Origin: JARYGU01 sp033795365
GTDB taxonomy: Bacteria; Pseudomonadota; Alphaproteobacteria; Rhizobiales; Rhizobiaceae
NCBI GenBank assembly: GCA_033795365.1
Contig: JARYGU010000003.1
Span: forward strand, 434,001-498,000
Direction of reading: 5' to 3'
DNA length: 64,000 bases
Shown: piece by piece, positions 50,648 through 59,219 of the stretch
How the letters are laid out: each line of letters starts with the position of its first letter
How positions within the stretch are numbered: the first letter of the stretch is position 1
Program-made: the position numbers and the translations under genes
The notes under the pieces: model-generated
Told to the model about the DNA's origin: nothing
Seen by the model: the letters and a program-made list of their open reading frames with translations, nothing else
Databases searched by the model: none

Positions 50648-50748
50648 AGTGCCATCTGAGATGCGCCAGCAGCATCGCCCGCTCGTGCGGTCGCGATGCT
50701 GTGCAGATCGGCTAGAACGGCCTTCGATAGGCGTCATGCCGCTACGTT

Positions 50749-51408
50749 TCACGCCGCATCGATTTCGGCCGCGGGCACGCCATTCACGCGGAGCAAATCG
50801 GCAAGAACGGAGCGAAGCTGTGGCCAGGGGAATTCCTCGCATTCGTCGGATGTTTCGCCTATTACGAGCGTGGCGTGCAGCTTGGCGGTCGCGCCGGCGA
50901 TGGAACGGGCAGGGCACTCCCACAACGCTTCCGCTAACCGTTCGCCTTCCTCTGCGGCTGCGTCCTCCGCCTGCAGGGCGCGGCTGTATCCAAGGCGCTC
51001 GTCTGCGGCTTGCCATGCCAATCGCTTGGCGGCCAGCGCTGTTCTTGCTTTTGCACGCGCCATTTCCGTGTCCGCGCGCGTGCCCAACCAGCGCTCAATA
51101 TCTGCATCGGTGGCTATGCTGACCGGTTCGCGTCGACCGGGAATTCGCAGTTTAACCGTTGGGAAGCCTGCTATGGACACAAGTTCCCTTTCCAGCAGCT
51201 GCTGCTGCCGGCCGAACTCGCAGGCCAGTTGATGCGCTGCGGTCCAGTCGCGCCACAGCGACAGCGCGGGATCGGGGACGTCGGTATTTTCAGGTGGCAT
51301 CACGGGGGTCGCTTCAGCGACGCGTGCCAACAGCGAGCTAGTGGCGATTGCGAGCAACGTCCTGCGGGTGACGGAGGATAAAGTTCTGCTATTCTCAGAA
51401 TCAGCCAT
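50749..51408 (-). CDS. hypothetical exported protein (219 aa)
   Basis: A 219-residue protein from ATG 51408 (GGAGCT upstream). The N-terminus LSSVTRRTLLAIATSSLLAR has a twin-arginine-like signal with cleavage near VAEA. The mature region is alpha-helical and Ala/Arg/Glu-rich, with WRDWTAAHQLACEFGRQQQL LERELV in the first part. Such proteins are frequent in rhizobia and often annotated as hypothetical. Convergent with the M24 gene and divergent from the XRE gene at 51522. Function unknown. Confidence 0.7.
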   Translation of the reverse strand: MADSENSRTLSSVTRRTLLAIATSSLLARVAEATPVMPPENTDVPDPALSLWRDWTAAHQLACEFGRQQQLLERELVSIAGFPTVKLRIPGRREPVSIATDADIERWLGTRADTEMARAKARTALAAKRLAWQAADERLGYSRALQAEDAAAEEGERLAEALWECPARSIAGATAKLHATLVIGETSDECEEFPWPQLRSVLADLLRVNGVPAAEIDAA

Positions 51409-51521
51409 GATCCGAGCTCCTGGTAGCTTGGTTGTGGTTAGGCTGTGCTTGGTGTTAGGAGCACTGAGTACAGCCGCCTGAACAAAGTTCGAGCTTATAG
51501 ATATTATCAAACAAGACGGTT

Positions 51522-51812
51522 ATGATCAATTTGAAATCAAGTGATGGCAATGAAATCACTGGGGCACAAATTCGTGCTGCTCGCGCACTTATCCGCTGGA
51601 GTGCCAAGGACCTCGCTTTGGCGGCCAGCGTAGGAGTTGCGACGGTAAGCCGAGCCGAAGTGGAGGACGGGCGTCCGACAATCACGGCTGCAAATCTGAA
51701 AGCACTTCAAACAGCTCTCGAAAAGGCCGGTATAGAATTCATCCGCGAAAACGGCGGGGGAGTCGGTGTTCGCTTCAGCAAACCGACCGCGGCCGCGCGA
51801 CTTCAGCCATAG
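51522..51812 (+). CDS. XRE-family transcriptional regulator
   Basis: A 96-residue helix-turn-helix protein: ITGAQIRAARALIRWSAKDL ALAASVGVATVSRAEVEDGR is the XRE fold, then ALQTALEKAGIEFIRENGGG VGVRFSKP, the common ending of short rhizobial XRE regulators. Starts 114 bases from the divergent exported protein gene and may regulate it. Confidence 0.88.
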   Translation: MINLKSSDGNEITGAQIRAARALIRWSAKDLALAASVGVATVSRAEVEDGRPTITAANLKALQTALEKAGIEFIRENGGGVGVRFSKPTAAARLQP

Positions 51813-51867
51813 TGCAGCCGAATAAGGACGATCCGGTTGGCCTGTACTGCGGGCAACAGGTGGGTGA

Positions 51868-52320
51868 CTACTCATCCTCATCATCGGCCAGCGCCCTGAC
51901 CAGGGCGATGATCCGGCGCCGTATCTGGCCGTCCTTGATACGGTGAAAAGCCCGGTTGAGCGCTATGCTTTCTGCCGTCATGGCAGAAAGCGGGAGAGCA
52001 AGCCTGTCATGCTGTTCGTCGCGCGTGGGAATTCCGGAGCCGGCCAGCCCCTCGAAGAAATAAAAGGCCTGCGTCCCAAAGACCTCCGATATTTTTTGAA
52101 GGCGACTGGCGCTGACGCGGTTCGTACCGGTTTCATACTTATGAACCTGCTGGGCTGTGATCCCCAATGCCCGACCGAGATCCATCTGGCTCATTCCGCG
52201 GATAAGGCGCAATGTGCGAAGCCGCCCTCCAACATGGACATCGAGCGGGTTGGGTGTCTTTGGCCTCGATTGGACCTTCGTGCGGCTCATATCCTTCTCG
52301 ACGGATGGGCTTGACGACAT
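51868..52320 (-). CDS. XRE-family regulator with C-terminal extension (phage/ICE repressor type)
   Basis: A 150-residue protein: LDVHVGGRLRTLRLIRGMSQ MDLGRALGITAQQVHKYETG TNRVSASRLQKISEVFG is a clear XRE domain, followed by FYFFEGLAGSG and a C-terminal helix region (ALNRAFHRIKDGQIRRRIIA LVRALADDEDE). This layout is common in rhizobial regulators. Starts at 52320 or 52290 are both possible. Confidence 0.88.
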   Translation of the reverse strand: MSSSPSVEKDMSRTKVQSRPKTPNPLDVHVGGRLRTLRLIRGMSQMDLGRALGITAQQVHKYETGTNRVSASRLQKISEVFGTQAFYFFEGLAGSGIPTRDEQHDRLALPLSAMTAESIALNRAFHRIKDGQIRRRIIALVRALADDEDE

Positions 52321-52594
52321 AGACTGACTACACGCCTGTCAACCATCTTCGATCCGACGGAGAGGCGAGAAAAATGGAATGCATATAGACCGATGTTCGG
52401 GGATACCCCAATCACGATACTCGCCGCGAGCCTTCCCGCGCCCGGTCCTGAACCGAAGCCGTGCCCGTTGAACCTGTAGTGATCGCCAATCCGCGCATCA
52501 GCGTGCCTCGGTTGCGATCGTGGCATATCCACGGGTTCGGCGACGGGGCCTGGCATTGCTCGCGCTTTCCTAGTTGGTGACACGTTCGGCACGT

Positions 52595-52606
52595 CCCGTA
52601 TACGGG
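52595..52606. promoter_or_regulatory. CCCGTATACGGG palindrome
   Basis: A perfect 12-bp palindrome with GTATAC core, between the divergent XRE genes at 52320 (-) and 52675 (+). A near copy (CCGGTATACGGG) is at 53974-53985. GTATAC-centred palindromes are typical GntR/FadR operators, and two GntR genes are close by. Confidence 0.4.
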
Positions 52607-52629
52607 CTGTGTACATCCAAGTCAAAAGA

Positions 52630-52648
52630 TACATAGTATAGTTGATAA
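52630..52648 (+). promoter_or_regulatory. promoter block shared by the XRE paralogues
   Basis: TACATAGTATAGTTGATAA, one base different from the block before the paralogue at 48490. It lies 27 bases upstream of the start at 52675. Confidence 0.55.
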
Positions 52649-52674
52649 CGCAAGCATGCGACGCCTGCCATTCA

Positions 52675-52899
52675 ATGGCCATGGATATGCGTCGACTGGT
52701 CGGTGAGAATTTTGGGCGCCTCAGGCGGGAAAAGGGCCTGACCCAGGAGCAGGTGGAAGCGCGCACCGGCTTCAGCCAGCAATATTTGAGCGACCTGGAG
52801 AGGGGGAAGAGAAACCCTACGGTCGTCACGCTCTTTGAGTTGTCGCAAGCTCTTGGGGTAAGTCCTGCCGATTTCCTTAAGCCGCACGATGGCGATTAG
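52675..52899 (+). CDS. XRE-family regulator, intact copy 2
   Basis: A 74-residue regulator: MDMRRLVGENFGRLRREKGL TQEQVEARTGFSQQYLSDLE RGKRNPTVVTLFELSQALGV. It matches the gene at 48490 in the HTH and the promoter but lacks its basic tail. The start could be 52675, 52681 or 52687. The two intact copies and the decayed copy at 20861 suggest this gene moved or duplicated within the replicon. Convergent with the methyltransferase gene. Confidence 0.88.
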   Translation: MAMDMRRLVGENFGRLRREKGLTQEQVEARTGFSQQYLSDLERGKRNPTVVTLFELSQALGVSPADFLKPHDGD

Positions 52900-52971
52900 C
52901 AATGACAAGTCCGTTTCGCCCGAAGGGGAGGGGACGTTCTATCGCCTGTAAACCAATGGCGCGGTATTCCC

Positions 52972-53823
52972 TCAGAACTCCGGGATGACCTCATGCCGCG
53001 GCACGGAGAGATGGAACGAGGCGTAAATATAGCCGGTCGTCCGTTCGAGGCGGTCGTCTATCTTCAATGCTTTCATCAAAGCCAGAACCTTGCGTCTTTC
53101 CTTGGATGTCGAAAAGCGCCGTTGGCGTTGCCTGCAGCCGGGGATCTCCCTCGTTGCGAGGTCGTACGGAGCCAGGATTTCGGAAATGCGATGGTAGCCG
53201 AATGGATGCATTACGAAACATGCGACCCAGGGTTTCGACCGCGCGACTGCCGGGTAGAGGCGGGCAAAGGTCCGTTCGGTGACATATCCCACACATCCCG
53301 TGCTGATGATCAGGTCGACATCGCTCAGCAGAGATAAATCCGCATCGGTCAGATCCTGCAATTCGAGGTTAGCCGTCACGGCGGCATTGATCAGCCCCGT
53401 CCTCAACGAATAGTCAATCGCTCGGGTTGCCGGATCGAGGCCGACAAAGAATAGGTCGTTGCGGCGCGTTCTTGCGGCGAAGAAATGGTGATGGGCCTCG
53501 ATGCTTCGTGTCATCAGCGCTCCATTGGGGGAACTCGCCTCGGCATAGAGTTCGTCGAGCGTGGTTCTGCATTTGAGCAGTGCCGCGTTGATGCCGTATG
53601 AGCATCCAATATCGACGACCTTGAGATATTTCTTGCCACGTTTCCTCATGCACTCCGTTATGAGGCGTTCGAACACAAATTTCGCGTTCTGGGGGATGAC
53701 ATAGTCAAGTGCCCGATGTGCGTTGAGGTAACGGTTCGGCCATTTCAGGTTGTATGTCGGCGCGAAGCTGTGTTTATCGCCGCCCAGGTCTGGCGATTGG
53801 CCAGTTCCGTAAAACATCGGCAT
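52972..53823 (-). CDS. class I SAM-dependent methyltransferase
   Basis: A 283-residue protein with the SAM-binding motif I VVDIGCSYGINAA at about residues 69-81 and a later DLIISTGCVGYVTERTFARL region (motif IV/V area). The N-terminus (FYGTGQSPDLGGDKHSFAPT YNLKWPN) is longer than in minimal methyltransferases. Substrate unknown; it could be a small molecule or an amino-acid derivative. It is convergent with XRE copy 2, and its promoter side carries a GTATAC palindrome (53974-53985), so it may belong to the same regulon as the ABC transporter operon. Confidence 0.8.
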   Translation of the reverse strand: MPMFYGTGQSPDLGGDKHSFAPTYNLKWPNRYLNAHRALDYVIPQNAKFVFERLITECMRKRGKKYLKVVDIGCSYGINAALLKCRTTLDELYAEASSPNGALMTRSIEAHHHFFAARTRRNDLFFVGLDPATRAIDYSLRTGLINAAVTANLELQDLTDADLSLLSDVDLIISTGCVGYVTERTFARLYPAVARSKPWVACFVMHPFGYHRISEILAPYDLATREIPGCRQRQRRFSTSKERRKVLALMKALKIDDRLERTTGYIYASFHLSVPRHEVIPEF

Positions 53824-53973
53824 TCTCCAATAATCTTAAAGGCTTGATGCGGTCGCACCTGCCGGATCAAAAGCGCAATGGAAATGGCGTCATTGTGCGA
53901 TGGCGAATCCGGCTTGGCAAAATCCATTCGCGTATGGATTGAAGAAAACACCCGCATAGGTGGGAAAACGTTG

Positions 53974-53985
53974 CCGGTATACGGG
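53974..53985. promoter_or_regulatory. CCGGTATACGGG near-palindrome
   Basis: A near-perfect copy of the palindrome at 52595-52606, between the methyltransferase (-) and GntR (+) genes. It lies 24 bases before the TTGACA of the GntR promoter. Candidate operator for a GntR-type protein. Confidence 0.4.
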
Positions 53986-54008
53986 CTTCAATCGGTCGTA
54001 TGTCGTAT

Positions 54009-54037
54009 TTGACAGTACATATTTTAATATGTATTTT
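54009..54037 (+). promoter_or_regulatory. sigma70-type promoter with palindrome in the spacer
   Basis: TTGACA (54009-54014), 17-base spacer, TATTTT (54032-54037). An interrupted palindrome TACATATT-TT-AATATGTA (54016-54033) fills the spacer and touches the -10 box, an ideal position for repression. It drives the GntR - ABC transporter - amidase genes. Confidence 0.65.
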
Positions 54038-54059
54038 GCCGGCAAATCGAAAAGGGGAG

Positions 54060-54779
54060 ATGAGATTGCTGGACATTGTGACGAATGCTGAAGGGAGCAC
54101 GCCGCGGGCCAGATTCGCCGCACTTCACAGAACACTGCGAGACTGCATTTGCCTGCTCACCTATCCGCCAGGTGCGGCGTTGAGCGAGACAGAGCTGGCC
54201 AAGACGTTCGGCATGAGCCGCACACCCATACGGCGAGTTCTCCAGATGCTGGAAGCGGAGGGGCTGGTGGAGACGAAGCCAAACGTCGGCTCCATCGTGA
54301 CGACGGTCGATCTGAAGGCGCTCCGGGATGCCTTCGCACTTCGCATCCGGCTCTCGGAACTGTTGGGAGACATGAATCCGATAGGTGATTTCGGCCCCGT
54401 CATAACCGCGCTGGAAGAGCTTCTTTCAGAATGCAGGGTGCTCGTCGATCGGCAGGATGTCGGCGCGCTTTGCGCGATCAGTCACCGCCTGCAGGACGTT
54501 CTGCTCGGCCTCTCGGCGAATTCCGAATATCGGGCCGTAACGGATGCGCTGTATTACAAGACGATACGCGCATATTACACGATCCTGATTGAGCTTGACT
54601 GGCGCATGGAGGCTAAGGCGCAAGTCGAGGAAATCCACGAAATTCTTGTTTCTCTGCATGCCAACGATGTGCGGGCCGTCGGCTTGGTTCGCCGCAATCA
54701 CATCGTCCGCACACTGTCCAGGATTATGACCTTCATGGTGGGCGATGCCCTGCACGTAGGGGAGGCGGCCGCATGCTGA
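54060..54779 (+). CDS. GntR-family regulator (FCD type)
   Basis: A 239-residue regulator: winged helix FAALHRTLRDCICLLTYPPG AALSETELAKTFGMSRTPIR RVLQMLEAEGL, then a helical FCD domain. Paralogue of the GntR protein at 48602-49279. Its end overlaps the ABC ATPase start by seven bases, so it is the first gene of that operon and probably its regulator. Start uncertain: ATG 54060 is directly behind GGGGAG; TTG 54066 would have better spacing. Confidence 0.92.
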   Translation: MRLLDIVTNAEGSTPRARFAALHRTLRDCICLLTYPPGAALSETELAKTFGMSRTPIRRVLQMLEAEGLVETKPNVGSIVTTVDLKALRDAFALRIRLSELLGDMNPIGDFGPVITALEELLSECRVLVDRQDVGALCAISHRLQDVLLGLSANSEYRAVTDALYYKTIRAYYTILIELDWRMEAKAQVEEIHEILVSLHANDVRAVGLVRRNHIVRTLSRIMTFMVGDALHVGEAAAC

Positions 54780-55906
54780 AGGTTGCGACGATGGCGCAAG
54801 ACGTTGCGGCTCGTTCCTCGGCCCAGTCGGTCGTTCTGCACAACGTGGTCAAGAGCTATGATGGAGCGACGGCCGTTGTAAAAGGCATTGATCTCGACGT
54901 ACGCGCGGGCGAATTCCTGACGATCCTCGGTCCGTCCGGCTCCGGCAAGACCAGCCTGCTGATGATGCTGGCAGGGTTCGAACAGCCGACGTCAGGGAAG
55001 ATCATGCTCGGCGGGAATGATGTCTCTCGGCTTCCGCCGTACAAACGAAACATCGGGATGGTGTTTCAGCAATATGCGTTGTTCCCGCATTTGACGATTG
55101 CTCAAAACCTCGCTTTTCCGCTCGAGATGAGAGGATGGGCTCGACAGGATATTGCCAAACGCGTCTCCTGGGCAATGAATCTGGTGCGTTTGAAAGGCCT
55201 CGAAAACCGACGCCCCGCCCAACTGTCCGGAGGGCAGCAGCAGCGTATTGCGGTAGCGCGCTCGCTCATCTTCGATCCCGAGCTCGTCTTGATGGACGAG
55301 CCTCTCGGCGCGCTCGACAAGCAATTGAGAGAGCAGATGCAAGAGGAATTCGCCCGGATCCACCGGGAATTGCAGCCGACGATTATCTACGTTACCCATG
55401 ATCAAGGCGAAGCCATTTCCCTTTCGGATCGGGTGGCTGTCTTCGAGAACGGGCGAATTTCGCAAATCGCGGCGCCGAAAGACCTCTACGAAAAACCCGA
55501 GAGCGCGTTCGTTGCGACCTTTATCGGCGAGAGCAATCGTATTCCCGTGCGTGTCGCGGGTATCTCCTCGGCACCGAGCTTCCAATTGACGGACGGACGG
55601 CTTGTTTCGGCGTTGAACGTTGGAATCGGGCCGGGCGATGACTGCGCTTACGTCATGGTGCGTCCGGAGCGGCTGCGCCGCGTCACTTGTCGGGACGCCC
55701 TGCCTAACGTCGTCGAGGCTGTTGTTCTCGACATGACCTATCACGGTGACAACGTTCGCATTCGGGCGGGCACGATCACCGGCGACACGGAACTCCTCTA
55801 CCGGATATCGAATGATGGCAGTCAACCGGTTCCTCAAGTCGGGGAGGAGGTTCTGCTTGGCTGGCGCTCGGAAGACGCCCGCGCATTTCCCGCTTCCAGA
55901 AAATAG
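54773..55906 (+). CDS. ABC transporter ATPase, spermidine/putrescine (PotA) type
   Basis: A 377-residue importer ATPase. Walker A GPSGSGKT at residues 53-60, Q-loop FQQYALFPHLTIAQNLAFPL, signature LSGGQQQR, Walker B VLMDEPLGALD and H-loop VTHDQGEA are all intact. A C-terminal TOBE domain follows (VMVRPERLRRV region), typical of PotA/PotG. It powers the permease pair at 57009 and 58181. A later ATG at 54791 is possible. Confidence 0.96.
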   Translation: MLKVATMAQDVAARSSAQSVVLHNVVKSYDGATAVVKGIDLDVRAGEFLTILGPSGSGKTSLLMMLAGFEQPTSGKIMLGGNDVSRLPPYKRNIGMVFQQYALFPHLTIAQNLAFPLEMRGWARQDIAKRVSWAMNLVRLKGLENRRPAQLSGGQQQRIAVARSLIFDPELVLMDEPLGALDKQLREQMQEEFARIHRELQPTIIYVTHDQGEAISLSDRVAVFENGRISQIAAPKDLYEKPESAFVATFIGESNRIPVRVAGISSAPSFQLTDGRLVSALNVGIGPGDDCAYVMVRPERLRRVTCRDALPNVVEAVVLDMTYHGDNVRIRAGTITGDTELLYRISNDGSQPVPQVGEEVLLGWRSEDARAFPASRK

Positions 55907-55938
55907 CCCCTGTCAACTCAGCACCTAAGGAGCATATC

Positions 55939-57012
55939 ATGCACGTATCTCGCCTTTTTCGCGCTACGAGTGTTTGCATCCTCGCAGTCGGCGTTCACGC
56001 AGCCTTTGCGGCGGATGCCTTGACGGTCGTTTCATACGGCGGCCAATACACCGCCAGCCAGCGCGAAGCTCACTATGAACCGTTCAGCAAGAAAACCGGC
56101 ATCGAGATCAAGTCCGTCGACTACAATGGGGGTTTGGCCGAACTCGTCGCGCAGGTGCGGTCAGGCAGCGTGAGCTGGGACGTTGTCGATGTAGAAATGC
56201 AGGATCTGGAACGGGGGTGCTCAGACGGACTTTTCGAGCGTGTCGATCTGGACAAGCTTCCAGCCGGTTCCAACGGTCAGCCCGCGAAGGACGATTTCCT
56301 TGAGGGCGCGCTCCATCCGTGTGGCGTCGGCTCCGTCGTCTGGTCGAACGTGATCGCGGTCAACGAGACTGCGTTCTCGGGGCGCTCGGGACCCCGGACG
56401 ATCGAGGACTTCTTCGACGTTGCCGCGTTCCCGGGAAAGAGGGGATTGCCGAAGCGCCCCAATGCCCTTCTGGAATGGGCATTGATGGCTGACGGCGTTG
56501 AGCCGACGTCGGTCTATGACGTTCTTTCCACGCCGGAGGGTCTTAATCGCGCTTTTCGCAAACTCGACACCATCAAGGACGAATCGGTTTTCTGGGAAAC
56601 AGGAGCCCAGATGATCCAGTTGCTTGTCGACGGCGAAGTCGCGATGTCGACCGCCTATAACGGCCGTATCCAGGGTGTGATTTCAGACGATGGCAAACCT
56701 CTGCGTATCCTGTGGGATCGGCAGATCTGGAATGCAGACTATTATGCCGTGATCCGGGGCTCACGTGGAAAAGCCGCCGCCGAGGAATTCGTTCGTTTTG
56801 CAACGGCAACCGAAGCACTTGCTGCACAGGCTCATATCATAGCGTACGGGCCTGTCCGCCGCTCGGCCGAAGCACTAATCGACCCGGAAATTGCGGCGAC
56901 TCTTCCGACCGCATCGGCAAATTTCCAAAATGCCCTGGCGTTCAATGCCGAATGGTGGACGGACCACGGCGACGTGGTTAATGAACGCTACGCTTCCTGG
57001 CTCTCCCAATGA
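55939..57012 (+). CDS. ABC transporter substrate-binding protein, PotD-like
   Basis: A 357-residue periplasmic protein with a signal peptide (RATSVCILAVGVHAAFAADA). The mature start LTVVSYGGQYTASQREAHYE PFSKKTGIEIKSVDY is typical of family-1/PotD-like proteins that bind polyamines or related cations. ATG 55939 follows AAGGAGC. The next gene overlaps its stop by four bases. Ligand unknown. Confidence 0.94.
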   Translation: MHVSRLFRATSVCILAVGVHAAFAADALTVVSYGGQYTASQREAHYEPFSKKTGIEIKSVDYNGGLAELVAQVRSGSVSWDVVDVEMQDLERGCSDGLFERVDLDKLPAGSNGQPAKDDFLEGALHPCGVGSVVWSNVIAVNETAFSGRSGPRTIEDFFDVAAFPGKRGLPKRPNALLEWALMADGVEPTSVYDVLSTPEGLNRAFRKLDTIKDESVFWETGAQMIQLLVDGEVAMSTAYNGRIQGVISDDGKPLRILWDRQIWNADYYAVIRGSRGKAAAEEFVRFATATEALAAQAHIIAYGPVRRSAEALIDPEIAATLPTASANFQNALAFNAEWWTDHGDVVNERYASWLSQ

Positions 57013-58184
57013 GGGGCTTTGTCCGTTTCCGACCTGGGTGGGGGCTGCTGCTCCCGCTGCTGGTGTTTACCGCGGTCGTCTTCGTGATGCCGATCGGAGT
57101 CATGCTTTGGAAAAGCGTCCACGATCCAGAGGTGTCGGAGCTTCTGCCGGCGACCAAGATCGCGCTTGCGCGTTGGACCGATGAAACGACATTGCCGCCG
57201 CCGGCCAGTTTCGACGCGCTCTCGTCAGACCTGAAGAAATTGGTCGAGAACGCTCGTATCGGGGAACTCGCGTTGCGTCTCAATCGGGAGCAACCCGGCT
57301 TCCGCCAACTTATCGAGCGGTCCGCGAATGAGATACATGGTGACGGTGCCCCGCTCATGGAGACAGACCGGCGGTGGAGCGATCCGTCGTCCTGGCGGCT
57401 CCTGAAACGAGCCGCAGAAACCTATACGCCGCGATACCTCCTGAACGCCGTCGATATGCAAATAGCTGCGGACGGATCGATCAGCAGGCAGGATGAGCAA
57501 CGGCAAATCTATCTGCGGCTGTTCGGGCGAACGATTTTCGTCGCTGCGATCGTCACCGGACTGTGCGCCGTCATCGGTTATCCGTTCGCCTATGCCCTGG
57601 CGTCCGCAAAGGGAGCACTACGATCCGTCCTATTCTTCGTCGTGATGCTGCCGTTCTGGACATCGCTTCTCGTTCGCACGACGGCCTGGATCGTCATCTT
57701 GCAGCGACAGGGCGTGCTCAACGAGCTTCTCGTTTCGGCCAACCTGATCGGTGACAATGAGCGATTTGCGCTGATCTACAATTTCTTCGGAACCGTGATC
57801 GCCATGGTCTATGTGCTGTTGCCTTTCTTCATCCTGCCGCTTCAAGCCGTGATGCGCGGCATTCCGGGGCAATATGTGCGGGCGGCCGAGAGTCTTGGCG
57901 GCAATCCAATGCGGGTTTTCGGCCGGATCTATCTGCCGATGACGATGCCGGGCGTTGCAGCCGGTGGGACGCTCGTCTTCATCTTGTCGCTCGGTTATTA
58001 TGTGACGCCCGCGCTGGTCGGCGGAAGAACGGGTCAGTTGATCAGCAATCAGATCGCCTTCCACATCCAAAGCAGTCTGAACTGGGGACTGGCGTCCGCG
58101 CTGGGCACCATTCTCCTGGCGATCGTGGTCGTAATCAGCATCCCACTCTCTCGTGCCGTTGCCTATGGGAGGCCGCAACGATGA
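57009..58184 (+). CDS. ABC transporter permease, PotB-like, with a large periplasmic insertion
   Basis: A 391-residue permease. After the first membrane segment (LLLPLLVFTAVVFVMPIGVM) there is a hydrophilic insertion of about 130 residues before the core permease domain begins at FGRTIFVAAIVTGLCAVIGY. Normal PotB proteins are near 290 residues. The EAA loop (YVRAAESLGGNPMRVFGRIY LP) is intact. A long insertion is seen in a subset of this family and may contact the binding protein. Confidence 0.93.
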   Translation: MRGFVRFRPGWGLLLPLLVFTAVVFVMPIGVMLWKSVHDPEVSELLPATKIALARWTDETTLPPPASFDALSSDLKKLVENARIGELALRLNREQPGFRQLIERSANEIHGDGAPLMETDRRWSDPSSWRLLKRAAETYTPRYLLNAVDMQIAADGSISRQDEQRQIYLRLFGRTIFVAAIVTGLCAVIGYPFAYALASAKGALRSVLFFVVMLPFWTSLLVRTTAWIVILQRQGVLNELLVSANLIGDNERFALIYNFFGTVIAMVYVLLPFFILPLQAVMRGIPGQYVRAAESLGGNPMRVFGRIYLPMTMPGVAAGGTLVFILSLGYYVTPALVGGRTGQLISNQIAFHIQSSLNWGLASALGTILLAIVVVISIPLSRAVAYGRPQR

Positions 58185-59017
58185 GAGGTTTGCCGAATTT
58201 CTTTCTCTGGCTTGTTGTCGGCACGGTGGGCTTGTTCCTTCTTCTGCCGATCCTTGTGATCATCCCGCTCTCTTTCAATCCTGAGCCATACTTCTCGTTC
58301 ACGCGGAAAATGATACTGCTGGACTCCGACGGATGGTCTCTCCGCTGGTACAGGCAGGTCGTCCAAGATCCACAATGGCGACTGGCTTTCAAAAACAGCA
58401 TGACGGTGGCTGCGATCGTCACGCCGATTGCCACGGCGCTGGGAACCTGCGCGGCACTCGGTCTGCGACATTTGCCGTCGTCTCAGCGTTCGGTCGTTAC
58501 TCTCGTGCTCAGTTCGCCGTTAATAGTACCGGTCATCATCGTCGCGGCCGGAACTTATCTGCTATTCGCGCCACTCGGGCTTACACAGTCGTTGACGGGT
58601 ATAGTCCTTGCCCACACTGCGCTCGCTGCCCCATTCGTCGTCATTACCGTTAGCGGGGCACTGACGACCTTTGACGAGCGCTTGCTTCGTGCTGCAGCGA
58701 TCCTCGGGGCATCGCCGGTTCGCGCATTTCTGCGGATAACACTGCCGATCATGGCACCTGGCATCGTCGCGGGAGCGCTCTTTGCCTTTGCGACATCCTT
58801 CGACGAAGCCGTCCTAACATTGTTCCTGGCCGGATATGACCAGCGAACGATACCGCTTCAGATGTGGTCAGGGGTGAGAGATCAGCTCAGCCCGGCCGTT
58901 CTCGTCGTGGCGAGCCTGCTCGTCACCTTGGTTTCTATCATCATGGCAGCGATCGGTATCCAGCAGGCCATATTCCACCGCAGGAGTGAAAGATTTGGCA
59001 GACGTCCTGAAGAGTGA
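58181..59017 (+). CDS. ABC transporter permease, PotC-like
   Basis: A 278-residue permease with six membrane segments, beginning FFLWLVVGTVGLFLLLPILV IIPLSF and the block YFSFTRKMILLDSDGWSLRW YRQ, typical for PotC. The EAA loop is DERLLRAAAILGASPVRAFL RITLPIM. Overlaps the PotB-like stop by four bases. Confidence 0.94.
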   Translation: MRGLPNFFLWLVVGTVGLFLLLPILVIIPLSFNPEPYFSFTRKMILLDSDGWSLRWYRQVVQDPQWRLAFKNSMTVAAIVTPIATALGTCAALGLRHLPSSQRSVVTLVLSSPLIVPVIIVAAGTYLLFAPLGLTQSLTGIVLAHTALAAPFVVITVSGALTTFDERLLRAAAILGASPVRAFLRITLPIMAPGIVAGALFAFATSFDEAVLTLFLAGYDQRTIPLQMWSGVRDQLSPAVLVVASLLVTLVSIIMAAIGIQQAIFHRRSERFGRRPEE

Positions 59018-59219
59018 TTGCCTGCAAGCGATTGTCGGCAATCTGGCTGGCCGGGAATGGCCTATGACCTACATCGCAACGATCGCTTCATCGGGGGGAA
59101 ACGGCGTTGTAAGTGGGGCCGGCGAGCATTTTCAGGCTCTTCGCGAACTTGCGCGATTGGAGCTTGGCGAAATCCCTCTACCCACCCGGTTTTGCATGCC
59201 GAGCGATTTCGATGGCTGA
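58986..59219 (+). CDS. small AtzG-like subunit preceding the amidase
   Basis: A 77-residue protein encoded between permease and amidase. It overlaps the permease end by 32 bases and the amidase ATG by eight (ATGGCTGA), so translation is coupled. GTG 58986 or TTG 58995 (CAGGAG at good spacing) may start it. Its C-terminus, FQALRELARLELGEIPLPTR FCMPSDFDG, resembles the ending of AtzG, the small GatC-like chaperone subunit of AtzE-type amidases (L-x2-L-x-L...P-x2-F-x-P). Position relative to an amidase matches atzG-atzE. Similarity is weak and by eye. Confidence 0.5.
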   Translation: MKDLADVLKSDCLQAIVGNLAGREWPMTYIATIASSGGNGVVSGAGEHFQALRELARLELGEIPLPTRFCMPSDFDG

